This document shows positions 1 to 7,715 of a stretch of 64,000 nucleotides of DNA, one piece after another. This DNA comes from CAYQJL01 sp964612295 (GTDB taxonomy: Bacteria; Eisenbacteria; RBG-16-71-46; CAIMUX01; WJJG01): assembly GCA_964612295.1 (NCBI GenBank), contig CAZTDY010000008.1, positions 1-64,000 of the forward strand. The letters are read 5' to 3'. The notes under the pieces were generated by a model. The model made no database searches. It was not told where the DNA came from and saw nothing but the letters and a program-made list of their open reading frames with translations. Position numbers and translations under genes: made by a program. Position 1 is the stretch's first letter. Each line of letters begins with the position of its first letter.

Positions 1-152
1 TATGAAAAGAACTAACGCTTAGACATACTTGACAAATGCCGTTCCATATCAGCGCACAATGGGCTTCACCGGGGGGCGCGCTTGATTCGGGTTCACGGCG
101 GTGATAGACTGCAGCAACGGAAGAGACACTCGAATTCCATCACGGAGGTGCG

Positions 153-596
153 TTGGCCAGAGACACAAGGGTGAGGAGCAACGAGCCCACTTCAAAGGAA
201 ATTGCACAACTCGCGGCCGAACTGGGTCTCGAAAAGAAGGGCGAAGAGATCGTTGTTCTGGATCTGCGCAAGTTCTCGATCGGCTGCGAGTACTTCGTGA
301 TCATGTCCGGCGCATCGGACCCGCATGTCAAAGCGCTCGCTGAGTGGGTCGAGGACGAACTCGCCCGCCGGCTGGGCGCCAAACCCTGGCATCGGGAGGG
401 ACTGCAAAACGCGCGCTGGGTCCTTCTGGACTACGTCGATTGTGTCGTGCACGTTTTCCATGGAGAGGCACGGCAGTACTATATGCTGGAGCGCTTGTGG
501 GGCGATGCGCCCCAGAAACGTTACCAAGATCCCACCGCCGGCCACCCCAGGGATGACACGGGTGAGACAGACGGCAATGGGGAGGTGGGGACATGA
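153..596 (+). CDS. rsfS: Ribosomal silencing factor RsfS
   Basis: RsfS binds ribosomal protein uL14 and blocks subunit joining when nutrients are limiting. The 147-residue product carries the family core: the DPHVKALAEWVEDEL region in the middle and then WVLLDY..VVHVFH...YYMLERLW. The last 25 or so residues are an acidic, low-complexity tail beyond the usual family length. The start is a TTG preceded by GGAGGTG at 144-150, and no better ATG lies in the frame. The 3' end overlaps the next gene by four bases (ATGA), so the two are probably translationally coupled. Identification rests on family knowledge and motif reading. The 152 bases upstream contain no convincing gene. Confidence 0.93.
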   Translation: MARDTRVRSNEPTSKEIAQLAAELGLEKKGEEIVVLDLRKFSIGCEYFVIMSGASDPHVKALAEWVEDELARRLGAKPWHREGLQNARWVLLDYVDCVVHVFHGEARQYYMLERLWGDAPQKRYQDPTAGHPRDDTGETDGNGEVGT

Positions 597-1510
597 GAAT
601 CGTGGCGGTGGGATCGGTGGCGTTCGACACCATCCGCACCCCTTCGACCAGCCACGAGAGACTCCTGGGTGGGTCCGCCTCTTTCTTTTCGCTCGCCGCC
701 ATCCATCTTGCCAAAGTGGGCGTCGTGGCGGTTGTGGGCGACGACTTCGCCGCGACCCATCGGGCCACGCTGGCGGATCGGGGCGTCGACCTAGAGGGTC
801 TGGAACACCACCCGGGCAGGACGTTCCACTGGGAAGGTGAATACGATCAGGACCCCAACATCCGGCGCACCCTGCGTACGGAACTGGGGGTTTTCGAAAC
901 CTTTCATCCGTCCCTTCCCGCCGCCTACACGCAGGCCGACGCGCTTTTCCTCGCGAATATCGATCCAGTGCTCCAATCAGAGGTGCTCGATCAGCTGGAG
1001 GAGATCCCCCTGGTTGCGGTCGACACCATGAATTTCTGGATCGACGGGAATCCCGAGGCGGTCCGCAAGGTCATTGCGAAGGCCGGCATCCTGCTGGTCA
1101 ATGACGAAGAGGCGCGCCTGCTGAGCGGCGAGGTTGACCTCGTGGCCGCCGCGGCCCACATCCGGCGGATGGGGCCGGAGGTCGTCGTGATCAAGAAGGG
1201 GGCCCATGGGGCGGCCGCGCTTGGCCCCTGGGGCTGGCTCCTGTTCCCGGCCTTTCCGGTGACGAACGTGGTGGATCCCACCGGCGCCGGGGATTCATTT
1301 GCCGGCGGGATGATCGGTTACCTTGCGGGAAAGGACTGGCGGGATCGGGACCGGTTCGCTGAAGCACTCGCCGTGGGCACGGCGATGGCATCTCTGGTGG
1401 TGGAGGAATTCGGGGTGGGTGCCGTCGTAGGCGATCGAACACCGGACTTGCGTTCTCGCTACGACCTACTGCAGGCCGCAATGCAGTTCGGCCCTCCCCA
1501 GGGCATCTAG
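593..1510 (+). CDS. PfkB-family carbohydrate or nucleoside kinase
   Basis: This is a 305-residue ribokinase-fold (PfkB) ATP-dependent kinase. The N-terminal VGSVAFD and LGGSASFF segments match the first PfkB signature. The second signature, DPTGAGDSFAGG, begins at about residue 228, and its Asp (about residue 234) is the expected catalytic base. The substrate cannot be read from the sequence; adenosine, ribose and other sugars are all possible. The start codon overlaps the stop of rsfS (ATGA). An unknown gene and purM follow on the same strand, so a nucleoside or nucleotide-related substrate is conceivable, but that is only inference from context. Confidence 0.9.
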   Translation: MRIVAVGSVAFDTIRTPSTSHERLLGGSASFFSLAAIHLAKVGVVAVVGDDFAATHRATLADRGVDLEGLEHHPGRTFHWEGEYDQDPNIRRTLRTELGVFETFHPSLPAAYTQADALFLANIDPVLQSEVLDQLEEIPLVAVDTMNFWIDGNPEAVRKVIAKAGILLVNDEEARLLSGEVDLVAAAAHIRRMGPEVVVIKKGAHGAAALGPWGWLLFPAFPVTNVVDPTGAGDSFAGGMIGYLAGKDWRDRDRFAEALAVGTAMASLVVEEFGVGAVVGDRTPDLRSRYDLLQAAMQFGPPQGI

Positions 1511-1571
1511 CACGCTGTGGTCTTTTGCTGTCCACAGCCTGCAGGACGTGCACAGCAGCATGGGAGGCGAC

Positions 1572-2294
1572 GTGACTCTGCCCGGAAGAGAAGAGATCGA
1601 ACGGACGCTTCGTCAGCTGAAGGGAGTCCAAGCCGCACGGGTTTGCAGTGAGGGCGATCAAATCACTGAGATCCATGTGGTTGCCGGGGAGGGATCGCGA
1701 CCCAAGAACATTGCCCGGGACGTCCGGTCCTACATGGCTGCGGCCCTCGGGATCGACGTTCACCACCAGAAGATCAGCGTCGCCGTGGCGAATCCTCCCG
1801 AACCGGAGGAGCTGACCGGACCGATTCCCGACGAGACCGTGCCCCAGGTGAATGGCGGAGGTCCGCGGGTTCTCTTCAATTCGGTGAATCTGTTGGTCGA
1901 AGGCGTGCGATCCGAAGTGCAGGTCGAGTTGGTTCTGAACGGACGGTCGCTCGTGGGAAGCTCCGCCGGAGCGCCCGCGACCCTGGGCACGGAGCGCCTG
2001 ATCGCGGCGGCCACCTTGGCGGCACTCGAAAAGGTCGTCCGCCAGGATGTGCGCCTGCTCTCCGGCGACCTGACCTTCACGCGCGTGGGGCCCGGAGAGG
2101 CGGTGGTGGTCGAGGTGGTGCTGGTGAAACCCCGCTCCGAGGAACGTTTGGTGGGGGCCTGCCGAGTCCAACAGGATCGGCACCGCTGTGTGGTGTTTGC
2201 AGTTCTCGATGCGGTCAACCGGATCTTGGGAACGCTGATGCCGCAGGATTGGACTGAATTCGAGGTGACCCCGGACGGATCGGCGGGGCATTGA
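1572..2294 (+). CDS. Conserved-looking protein of unknown function
   Basis: I do not recognise this family. I prefer the GTG at 1572 because GGGAGG at 1562-1567 sits just upstream; the frame is open from GTG 1548 and also has an ATG at 1560. The product is about 240 residues, soluble, with no signal peptide or membrane segment. An N-terminal alpha/beta unit of about 60 residues (EIERTLRQLKGV ... ITEIHVVA ... RDVRSYMAAALGI) looks like a small ACT or ferredoxin-like fold. A linker rich in Pro and Glu follows, then a longer C-terminal alpha/beta domain. It lies between the PfkB kinase and purM on the same strand, with short gaps. Confidence 0.7.
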   Translation: MTLPGREEIERTLRQLKGVQAARVCSEGDQITEIHVVAGEGSRPKNIARDVRSYMAAALGIDVHHQKISVAVANPPEPEELTGPIPDETVPQVNGGGPRVLFNSVNLLVEGVRSEVQVELVLNGRSLVGSSAGAPATLGTERLIAAATLAALEKVVRQDVRLLSGDLTFTRVGPGEAVVVEVVLVKPRSEERLVGACRVQQDRHRCVVFAVLDAVNRILGTLMPQDWTEFEVTPDGSAGH

Positions 2295-2307
2295 CAAGGA
2301 GTTCTTC

Positions 2308-3345
2308 ATGAGCCAGGGAAAGGCGGCCAGCTACAAGAAGGCCGGCGTCGATCTGGATGTGGCCGAGCAACTCGTCGATCGGCTCAAGCCGTTGGCGGCC
2401 AGCACGCGAACGGCCGGGGTCGAGAGTGGCCTCGGTTCCTTTGGAGGGTTTTTCGCGTTTCCTCAGCCCGGCGGGGAGCAGCTCCTCATCGCCAGCATCG
2501 ATGGGGTGGGGACCAAGATGAAGGTGGCCCGGATCACGGGGCAGTGGGAGAACGCGGGTCACGACATCGTGGCCCACTGCGTCGACGACATCCTGGTTCA
2601 CGGAGCGCGGCCCCTCTTCTTTCTCGACTACATCGGAACGAGCCGACTGGAGCTCGATACGCTCACAGCCCTGGGGCGCGGCATGGCCTCGGCCTGCAAA
2701 GAGGCCGGGTGCGCGCTGCTGGGCGGAGAGACCGCTGAGATGCCGGGGGTCTACGTCGAAGGCGAGGTGGACCTCGTGGGATGCATCGTGGGCGGGGTGG
2801 AGCGCCAGCATGTCCTGGCCGGGGACCGGGTGCGCCCGGGCGACGTCCTGATCGGCCTCGCGTCCCTCGGACTCCACACGAACGGCTACTCGCTGGCGCG
2901 CAAGGTGCTCCTGGATGATGGGCCCGGTCCGGACGCTCCGCTCCAGGGAACACAAGGGACCGTCGGGGATGCCCTCGCCGCCCAGCACCGCCTGTACTGG
3001 CCGGCCGTGGCCCCACGTTTGGCCGATCCGGCCCTCCATGCCATGGCTCACATCACCGGGGGAGGGATCCCCGGGAATCTGCCCCGCGTTCTTCCGGACG
3101 ACGTAACTGCTGTTGTGAGAAGGGATTCGTGGGAGCGCCCCCCGCTGTTCGAGGTGATTCAGACGCTCGGGAGCGTGGATCCAGACGAGATGTATCAGGT
3201 CTTCAACATGGGGATCGGCTGGATCCTGGTCGTATCCCCAGAGGTGGCGCCCGCCTGGACCGAGGAGTTGGCGGCCGACGGCTGGGGAGCGGTGATCATC
3301 GGGGAAGTGGAAGCGGGGCAGAAGGGTGTCCGACTGGAGAGCTAG
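2308..3345 (+). CDS. purM: Phosphoribosylformylglycinamidine cyclo-ligase (AIR synthetase)
   Basis: PurM performs step five of purine synthesis, the ATP-dependent closure of FGAM to aminoimidazole ribonucleotide. The 345-residue length is typical. Diagnostic segments are YKKAGVDLD near the N-terminus, SIDGVGTKMKVA, HCVDDILVHGA, CALLGGETAEMPGVY and the glycine-rich GGGIPGNLPRV. AAGGAG at 2296-2301 precedes the ATG. It is the last gene before a strong promoter and a tRNA gene. Another purine gene, purC, lies at the far end of the window, so the pathway is dispersed here and not organised as one operon. Confidence 0.97.
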   Translation: MSQGKAASYKKAGVDLDVAEQLVDRLKPLAASTRTAGVESGLGSFGGFFAFPQPGGEQLLIASIDGVGTKMKVARITGQWENAGHDIVAHCVDDILVHGARPLFFLDYIGTSRLELDTLTALGRGMASACKEAGCALLGGETAEMPGVYVEGEVDLVGCIVGGVERQHVLAGDRVRPGDVLIGLASLGLHTNGYSLARKVLLDDGPGPDAPLQGTQGTVGDALAAQHRLYWPAVAPRLADPALHAMAHITGGGIPGNLPRVLPDDVTAVVRRDSWERPPLFEVIQTLGSVDPDEMYQVFNMGIGWILVVSPEVAPAWTEELAADGWGAVIIGEVEAGQKGVRLES

Positions 3346-3379
3346 CTGCTTTGACTTGCATCAGATAGAGAGCCGCTGG

Positions 3380-3408
3380 TTGACACGCGCTGGAAGTTGC
3401 CCTAAGAT
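3380..3408 (+). promoter_or_regulatory. Sigma-70-type promoter for tRNA-Val and possibly infC
   Basis: TTGACA at 3380-3385 is followed after exactly 17 bases by TAAGAT at 3403-3408. This near-consensus pair would start transcription around 3415, about 30 bases before the tRNA. No other good promoter is visible before infC, so read-through from here may serve the infC-rpmI-rplT operon. Confidence 0.75.
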
Positions 3409-3445
3409 GTCTGCTGCTTCATCCGAAGAATGAAGCGAGCTATGC

Positions 3446-3519
3446 GGGCGATTAGCTCAGTTGGTTAGAGTGCTTGCTTGACATGCAAGAGGTCACTGGT
3501 TCGATTCCAGTATCGCCCA
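3446..3519 (+). tRNA. tRNA-Val (anticodon GAC)
   Basis: A full cloverleaf is present. The acceptor stem GGGCGAT (3446-3452) pairs with ATCGCCC (3512-3518), and A 3519 is the discriminator. The anticodon stem CTTGC/GCAAG holds the loop TTGACAT with anticodon GAC at 3480-3482. The T-arm is ACTGG-TTCGATT-CCAGT. The CCA end is not encoded, so a CCA-adding enzyme is needed. Confidence 0.96.
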
Positions 3520-3663
3520 CAGGCAACAGGCGGCCGTTTGTGAGCCGCGTTGTCATTGCGCGCTCGCGGCGCGGACATACAGGGGGCAAGTGCTCCTGTG
3601 CCGAAGTAGAAGCAGACGCTTCTCGCCTCGCGACACCCGCCGAAGGGTTGTTTCGGGGCCAGG

Positions 3664-3706
3664 AAACACACCGAGGAACGCGAAGGCGGAGTCCCTCGGC
3701 GTGTTT
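3664..3706 (+). promoter_or_regulatory. Long hairpin in the infC leader
   Basis: AAACAC-A-CCGAGG (3664-3676) can pair with CCTCGG-C-GTGTTT (3694-3706), giving 12 pairs and one A-C mismatch. It lies between the tRNA and infC. Only a weak U-rich tail (GTTGT) follows, so it may be an element of a regulatory leader or a tRNA 3' processing or termination structure. Confidence 0.45.
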
Positions 3707-3716
3707 GTTGTAAGAG

Positions 3717-3738
3717 AAGCGGCGTATGCGCCGCTTTT
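3717..3738 (+). terminator. Terminator-like hairpin ahead of infC (possible attenuator)
   Basis: AAGCGGCG (3717-3724), a four-base loop and CGCCGCTT (3729-3736) form a perfect 8-pair stem running into TTTTCC. It ends about 40 bases before the infC start. It can terminate the tRNA transcript, or act as an attenuator controlling read-through into infC-rpmI-rplT, an operon that is feedback regulated through its leader in several bacteria. Confidence 0.55.
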
Positions 3739-3778
3739 CCGGTTTTAGCTCAAACACCGCCTGTAGGAGGTACGCCCG

Positions 3779-4303
3779 ATTCGCAGGGATGACGCCAAGG
3801 CTCGAGTGAACGAGCGGATAAGGTCTCCGATGGTCCGGGTTGTGGACGAAGAGGGGAATCAGGTCGGCATCATCGCGGTTTCAGATGCCCTTCGCATGGC
3901 AAAGGAACGCGAGCTCGATCTGGTGGAAGTGGCCCCCGCCGCCCGTCCGCCGGTCTGCCGGATCATGGACTATGGCAAGTACAAGTACGAGTACGCGAAA
4001 AGGCAGCGGAAGGCAAAGCAGAAAGCTCACCAGACCCAGCTGAAGGAAGTGAAGATGGGGGTCAAAATTGGTGATCACGATCTGCAGGTGAAAATGGACC
4101 GGGCGCGCAAGTTCATCGAGAAGCGCGACAAGGTCAAGTTCACCGTTCGTTTCCGGGGTCGGGAAATCGTACACAAAGATCTGGGCGAGGTTTTGCTTAG
4201 GCGAGTGATTGCGGAGCTCGAGGATGTCGCCGTCGTCGAAGTGTCGATCCGGCTCGAGGGCCGGTTCCTCTCAATGATGATGTCGCCCAAGAGCACCAAA
4301 TAG
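3779..4303 (+). CDS. infC: Translation initiation factor IF-3, AUU start
   Basis: IF-3 binds the 30S subunit and checks start-codon and initiator-tRNA pairing. The frame can be opened from GTG 3806, but the true start is very probably ATT at 3779. AGGAGGT at 3765-3771 stands seven bases upstream of it, and the added residues RRDDAKARVNERIR are the standard IF-3 N-terminus. That gives a 174-residue protein of normal length. The linker (YGKYKYEYAKRQRKAK) and the C-terminal domain (KEVKMGVKIGDHDL) are intact. A rare AUU start on infC is the classic autoregulation device: IF-3 discriminates against its own start codon. It heads the infC-rpmI-rplT operon; the often adjacent thrS is absent. Confidence 0.95.
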   Translation: MRRDDAKARVNERIRSPMVRVVDEEGNQVGIIAVSDALRMAKERELDLVEVAPAARPPVCRIMDYGKYKYEYAKRQRKAKQKAHQTQLKEVKMGVKIGDHDLQVKMDRARKFIEKRDKVKFTVRFRGREIVHKDLGEVLLRRVIAELEDVAVVEVSIRLEGRFLSMMMSPKSTK

Positions 4304-4368
4304 CCTGAGCTTGGAAGAGCTGTCCTGCTCTCCGACTTCGCGCTTGGATACAGAGAGGAGAGAGAAAC

Positions 4369-4566
4369 ATGCCCAAAATTCGTACCCGACGGGGTGCTGC
4401 AAAGAGGTTCAAGCTGACCGGAAAGGGTCGCCTCCGCCACAGCCGCACCGGAGCAGGGCACATGATGACTCGGAAGACCAGGAAGCGGAAGCGTAGACTG
4501 CGCCAGCCGGATCTGGTTTCCCGCGTCGACGAGGTGAAGGTGCGCCGCCAGCTCGGGCTGCAGTAG
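4369..4566 (+). CDS. rpmI: 50S ribosomal protein bL35
   Basis: This is a 65-residue, very basic protein starting MPKIRTRRGAAKRF, the bL35 signature, with the conserved GHMMTRKTRKRKRRLR block. GAGAGGAGAGA precedes the ATG at 4369. It is the middle gene of infC-rpmI-rplT, and its length and order are standard. Confidence 0.97.
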   Translation: MPKIRTRRGAAKRFKLTGKGRLRHSRTGAGHMMTRKTRKRKRRLRQPDLVSRVDEVKVRRQLGLQ

Positions 4567-4637
4567 TCCTGCGACCCCTGAGAACTGGTGTTGTGTCCTA
4601 GAACGGTTTGGTGACTTGAGGTGGAAAGGAGCTAGGC

Positions 4638-4997
4638 ATGCCGAGAGCAAAAACGGTTGTGCCAGGACGCGCCCGGCGGAACAAGGTTCTGCGGCGCGCG
4701 AAGGGCGGCTTTTGCGGCCGGTCGAAACTGTATCGCATAGCCAAAGAAAACGTCATGCGCGGACTGCAGTACGCGTATCGCGACCGACGCCAGCGCAAGC
4801 GGATGATGCGCAGGCTGTGGATTCAGCGAATCAACGCAGCAGCGCGTCTTAACGGAATGAGCTACAGTGTGCTCATCGCCGGGATGAAGAACGCGGGAAT
4901 CGATCTCGACCGGAAGGTCCTGGCCGACCTGGCCGTGCACGATCTTGCCGCATTCGCGCGGGTCGTCGAGGCGGCCAAGAACGGTTCGGCGGAGTAG
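4638..4997 (+). CDS. rplT: 50S ribosomal protein bL20
   Basis: This 119-residue early-assembly protein of the large subunit has the family hallmarks RARRNKVLRRAKGG, YAYRDRRQRKRMMRRLWIQRINAA and GMSYSVLIAGMKNAGIDLDRKVLADLA. GGAAAGGAG stands upstream of the ATG. In several bacteria bL20 represses its own operon by binding the leader mRNA, so the structured region before infC is a natural place to look for such a site. Only two bases separate its stop from the next start. Confidence 0.98.
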   Translation: MPRAKTVVPGRARRNKVLRRAKGGFCGRSKLYRIAKENVMRGLQYAYRDRRQRKRMMRRLWIQRINAAARLNGMSYSVLIAGMKNAGIDLDRKVLADLAVHDLAAFARVVEAAKNGSAE

Positions 4998-4999
4998 TC

Positions 5000-5380
5000 G
5001 TGTCTCCGGTAGATCAGCCGACAGCCAATGCCGAGAACGAAGAGCCCGGAGAGGATCTCTCCATGGCGCCCAGTCTCCAGCAGGACATTCTCGATGAGCT
5101 GGACAACCTGGCCGACAAGGTCGACCGGGCGACCGAGGTGGTCGGGCGCCTCCGGGGGGAGCGTCAGGAGCTCCGGAGCGCCTGCGAACGCCTGCGCGGT
5201 GAGCAAAATCGACTCTTCCAGGTCGCCGGGGTAGACAACTACTCCGACCTTCTGACCGCCCTGAGCCGCCTGAAGCAGCTCCTGGAGGAGAATCGGACGC
5301 TCCAAACAGAGCGCGAAGAGGTCTCGAAACGGCTGGAAGCTATAATGGAGAAGGTTGACTTGGTCCAGAGGGATTTCTAG
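5000..5380 (+). CDS. Small coiled-coil protein upstream of zapA (ZapB-like?)
   Basis: The product is 126 residues from a GTG at 5000 with GGAG at 4991-4994; an ATG at 5063 behind GGAGAGGAT is an alternative start. From about residue 28 it is a nearly continuous heptad-rich coiled coil (ILDELDNLADKVDRATEVV ... LLEENRTLQTEREEVSKRLEAI) preceded by an acidic disordered tail. No enzyme motif is seen. Its position two bases after rplT and just before zapA suggests a cell-division role comparable to ZapB, which is also a short pure coiled coil. The coiled coil is visible; the function is inference. Confidence 0.6.
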   Translation: MSPVDQPTANAENEEPGEDLSMAPSLQQDILDELDNLADKVDRATEVVGRLRGERQELRSACERLRGEQNRLFQVAGVDNYSDLLTALSRLKQLLEENRTLQTEREEVSKRLEAIMEKVDLVQRDF

Positions 5381-5479
5381 ACTCCCTTTGTGGGTGCCAT
5401 TGCAGGCGCTTACGGCGGGGATCTGATCCGGGGGCCCGTGGCACCGGTCACATCCGCTTGAGCCGGGACTCTGGTAACG

Positions 5480-5794
5480 ATGAGCGAAGCCACATACACA
5501 AAGATCACCATCCTCGGGGATGAATACCGAGTGGCGGGAGAAGCCGTCGGGGGGTCGATCTCCGATCTGGCGACGTATGTTGCTGATAAGATGAGTGAAG
5601 TAAAGCAGAGCAGCTCGACGATCGATCCAAAACGGATCGCGGTGTTGACGGCGCTCAACTTAGCGGACGAGTTGCTTAGAGAGCGGGCCCTTACGGCCGA
5701 GGTGGCCGACCGATTGCGCCAGCGCGCAACGGAGCTGGGGGAAGCCCTGGATGCAACTCTTGCTGAAGATCGTGGGTCCGGTCTGCTAGACTGA
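5480..5794 (+). CDS. zapA: Cell division protein ZapA
   Basis: ZapA bundles FtsZ filaments at the division site. The 104-residue protein has the expected N-terminal beta-rich head (TYTKITILGDEYRVAGE), the segment ADKMSEVKQ, then DPKRIAVLTALNLADELLR and a C-terminal coiled coil. The Shine-Dalgarno site upstream is weak. A 6S RNA follows directly, which is a recurring arrangement in many bacteria. Confidence 0.88.
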   Translation: MSEATYTKITILGDEYRVAGEAVGGSISDLATYVADKMSEVKQSSSTIDPKRIAVLTALNLADELLRERALTAEVADRLRQRATELGEALDATLAEDRGSGLLD

Positions 5795-5862
5795 ACAGAG
5801 TCCGAGGGATACCAAGCAGAGGAGGTCATTGCCTCTCCCGAGGTTCTTGCGGAAAAAGCTTA

Positions 5863-6048
5863 TTGCGGAGATCCCTGCCCTGCCCGTGAGAAGGTGGGAC
5901 GATTTGAGCCAACGCTATCAGCCTGGGGTCCGTTGACAGGCGCTAGAGGAACCCCCTCGGGGGGCGCTCGATGCGGCTGGTGAAAGACCCCACCTGGACA
6001 AACGAGGTTCAATGAGTCCGCCGCACACGGCAGTCGCGGGGATTTCTG
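5863..6048 (+). ncRNA. ssrS: 6S RNA
   Basis: 6S RNA mimics an open promoter and sequesters the sigma-70 holoenzyme. This stretch has the characteristic order of conserved blocks: GATCCCTGCC at the 5' side; GAGCCAAC; TCAGCCTGGGG; a central GC-rich hairpin (AACCCCCTCGGGGGGCGCTC); TGGTGAAAGACCCCACCTGG; AACGAGGTTCAA; and CACACGGCAGTCGCGGGGATT. The outer closing stem pairs GAGATCCC (about 5867-5874) with GGGGATTTC (about 6038-6046). The length of roughly 185 nt and the position right after zapA fit the family. The ends are estimates. Confidence 0.85.
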
Positions 6049-6100
6049 TATTAAGGCGGCACTCCTGTGGGGGGAGAGTCGCCATTGGAGGATTCCGAGC

Positions 6101-7672
6101 ATGGAACCGGTGGAGATACTAGAGCTGGTGATCGTCGCTGTCGTCGTGGGCGGCATCGCCTTCCTGATCGGGTATCATCTTCACAAACGCCTTGGACAAG
6201 GCAAGTTGGGAGATGCCGAGACCCGCGCAAAGCAAATTCTGAGCGAGGCCGACAAGGAGGCCACGCTCCTCAAGAAGACAACCGAGGTTGAAGCCCGCGA
6301 GGAGTGGTTCCGGGCCAAGGCCAAGTTCGACGAAGAGATGTGGAAGGCCCGGCAGGAGCTCGAGAAGACCGAGCAGGGTCTGGCCGACCGCGAAACCGCC
6401 GTCCGTCGTCAGACCGACCGGCTCAAGAGCCAGGAGAAGGATCTCGGGGCCTCCGAGAAGCGGCTCGAACAGCAGCGCGAGAAGATCGAAGCGCAGCAGA
6501 TTGAGCTCGACCAGGCCGTTCAGGAGCAAAACGCCCGTCTGGAACAGATCTCCGGCCTCACGGCCGAGGCGGCCCGTGAAGAGCTGATGAAGAACCTCGA
6601 GGAGGAGGTCCGGGCCGAGGCGGCTCTGATGGCGAGGAGGATCCGGGACGAGGCCGAGCGCGATGCGGAGCGCGAGGCCCAGCGTATCATCAGCATCGCC
6701 ATTCAGCGCATGGCCTCGGAGCAGTCGACCGAGAACACCGTCACGGTGGTGTCGCTCCCCTCGGAGGAGATGAAGGGCCGGATCATCGGCCGGGAAGGCC
6801 GCAACATCCGCGCCTTCGAGATGGCCACCGGCATCGATGTCGTGATCGATGATACGCCCGAGGCAGTTCTGCTGTCCGGGTACGATCCCGTCCGCCGGGA
6901 GGTGGCGCGCCAGGCACTGGAGAAGCTCATCACGGACGGACGGATCCACCCCGGCCGGATCGAGGAGGTCGTCGAGCGCGTCAGACGGGATGTCGAGCGG
7001 GACATTCGTGAGACCGGCGAGAGGATCAGCCTGGACGTGGGGGCTCACGGGATACACGCGGAACTCATCCGCCATCTCGGAGCGCTCCAGTACCGGACGA
7101 GCTTCGGACAGAATGTCCTCAAACACTCGACCGAAGTTGCTCACCTGGCCGGCATGATGGCGTCCGAACTCGGACTCAATGCCACCCTGGCCAAGCGCTG
7201 CGGACTCCTGCACGACATCGGGAAGGCCGTGGATCATGAGGTCGAAGGACCCCATGCCGGGATCGGAATGGACCTGGCCCGTCGCTGCAACGAGCGGGAT
7301 GAGGTTCTGCAGTCAATCGGCGGTCACCACGGGGAGATCGAGGTCGATAGCGTCTACTCCGTCTTGGTCCAGGCAGCCGATGGCATCTCTGGCGCGCGCC
7401 CGGGCGCGCGCCGCGAAACGCTGGAGTCCTACATCAAGCGGCTGCAGACGCTCGAGTCTCTGGCGGAGTCCTTCAAGGGCGTGGAGAAGTGTTTCGCCAT
7501 CCAGGCCGGACGCGAGATTCGGATCATGGTTCAGCACAAGGATGTCGATGACGTGGGCGCCGAACAGCTGGCCGCCGACATTGCCAAGAAGATCGAGAAG
7601 GAACTGCAGTATCCCGGGCAGATCAAGGTCGTGGTCATCCGGGAGACGCGCGCCGTCGACTACGCCCGGTAA
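6101..7672 (+). CDS. rny: Ribonuclease Y
   Basis: RNase Y is a membrane-anchored endoribonuclease that starts mRNA decay. The 523-residue product has an N-terminal transmembrane helix (about residues 7-25) and a long charged coiled coil (about 35-200). A KH domain follows with its GxxG in IIGREGRNIRAFE, then an HD domain whose metal pair lies in LHDIGK (His about 371, Asp about 372). Length and domain order match the Bacillus and FCB proteins. A second RNase, RNase R, is encoded further along, and no RNase E was seen in the window. Confidence 0.97.
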   Translation: MEPVEILELVIVAVVVGGIAFLIGYHLHKRLGQGKLGDAETRAKQILSEADKEATLLKKTTEVEAREEWFRAKAKFDEEMWKARQELEKTEQGLADRETAVRRQTDRLKSQEKDLGASEKRLEQQREKIEAQQIELDQAVQEQNARLEQISGLTAEAAREELMKNLEEEVRAEAALMARRIRDEAERDAEREAQRIISIAIQRMASEQSTENTVTVVSLPSEEMKGRIIGREGRNIRAFEMATGIDVVIDDTPEAVLLSGYDPVRREVARQALEKLITDGRIHPGRIEEVVERVRRDVERDIRETGERISLDVGAHGIHAELIRHLGALQYRTSFGQNVLKHSTEVAHLAGMMASELGLNATLAKRCGLLHDIGKAVDHEVEGPHAGIGMDLARRCNERDEVLQSIGGHHGEIEVDSVYSVLVQAADGISGARPGARRETLESYIKRLQTLESLAESFKGVEKCFAIQAGREIRIMVQHKDVDDVGAEQLAADIAKKIEKELQYPGQIKVVVIRETRAVDYAR

Positions 7673-7715
7673 GCGAATAGCCGGGCGTCTTAGGGAGCCA
7701 AGGAGGGAGCCTACG

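Noticed and set aside
29..60. TTGACA at 29-34 as a promoter for rsfS
   Set aside because: The only -10-like sequence (CACAAT at 55-60) is 20 bases away, and no acceptable box sits at 16-18 bases.
3452..3757. Minus-strand open frame across tRNA-Val encoding a peptide with GDTGIEPVTSCMSSKHSNQ
   Set aside because: This is the familiar artefact of translating the antisense of a tRNA gene; the tRNA cloverleaf explains the sequence.
7179..7715. N-terminal extension of folD into rny
   Set aside because: The extension is out of frame with the intact RNase Y HD domain, and a strong ribosome site points to GTG 7716.
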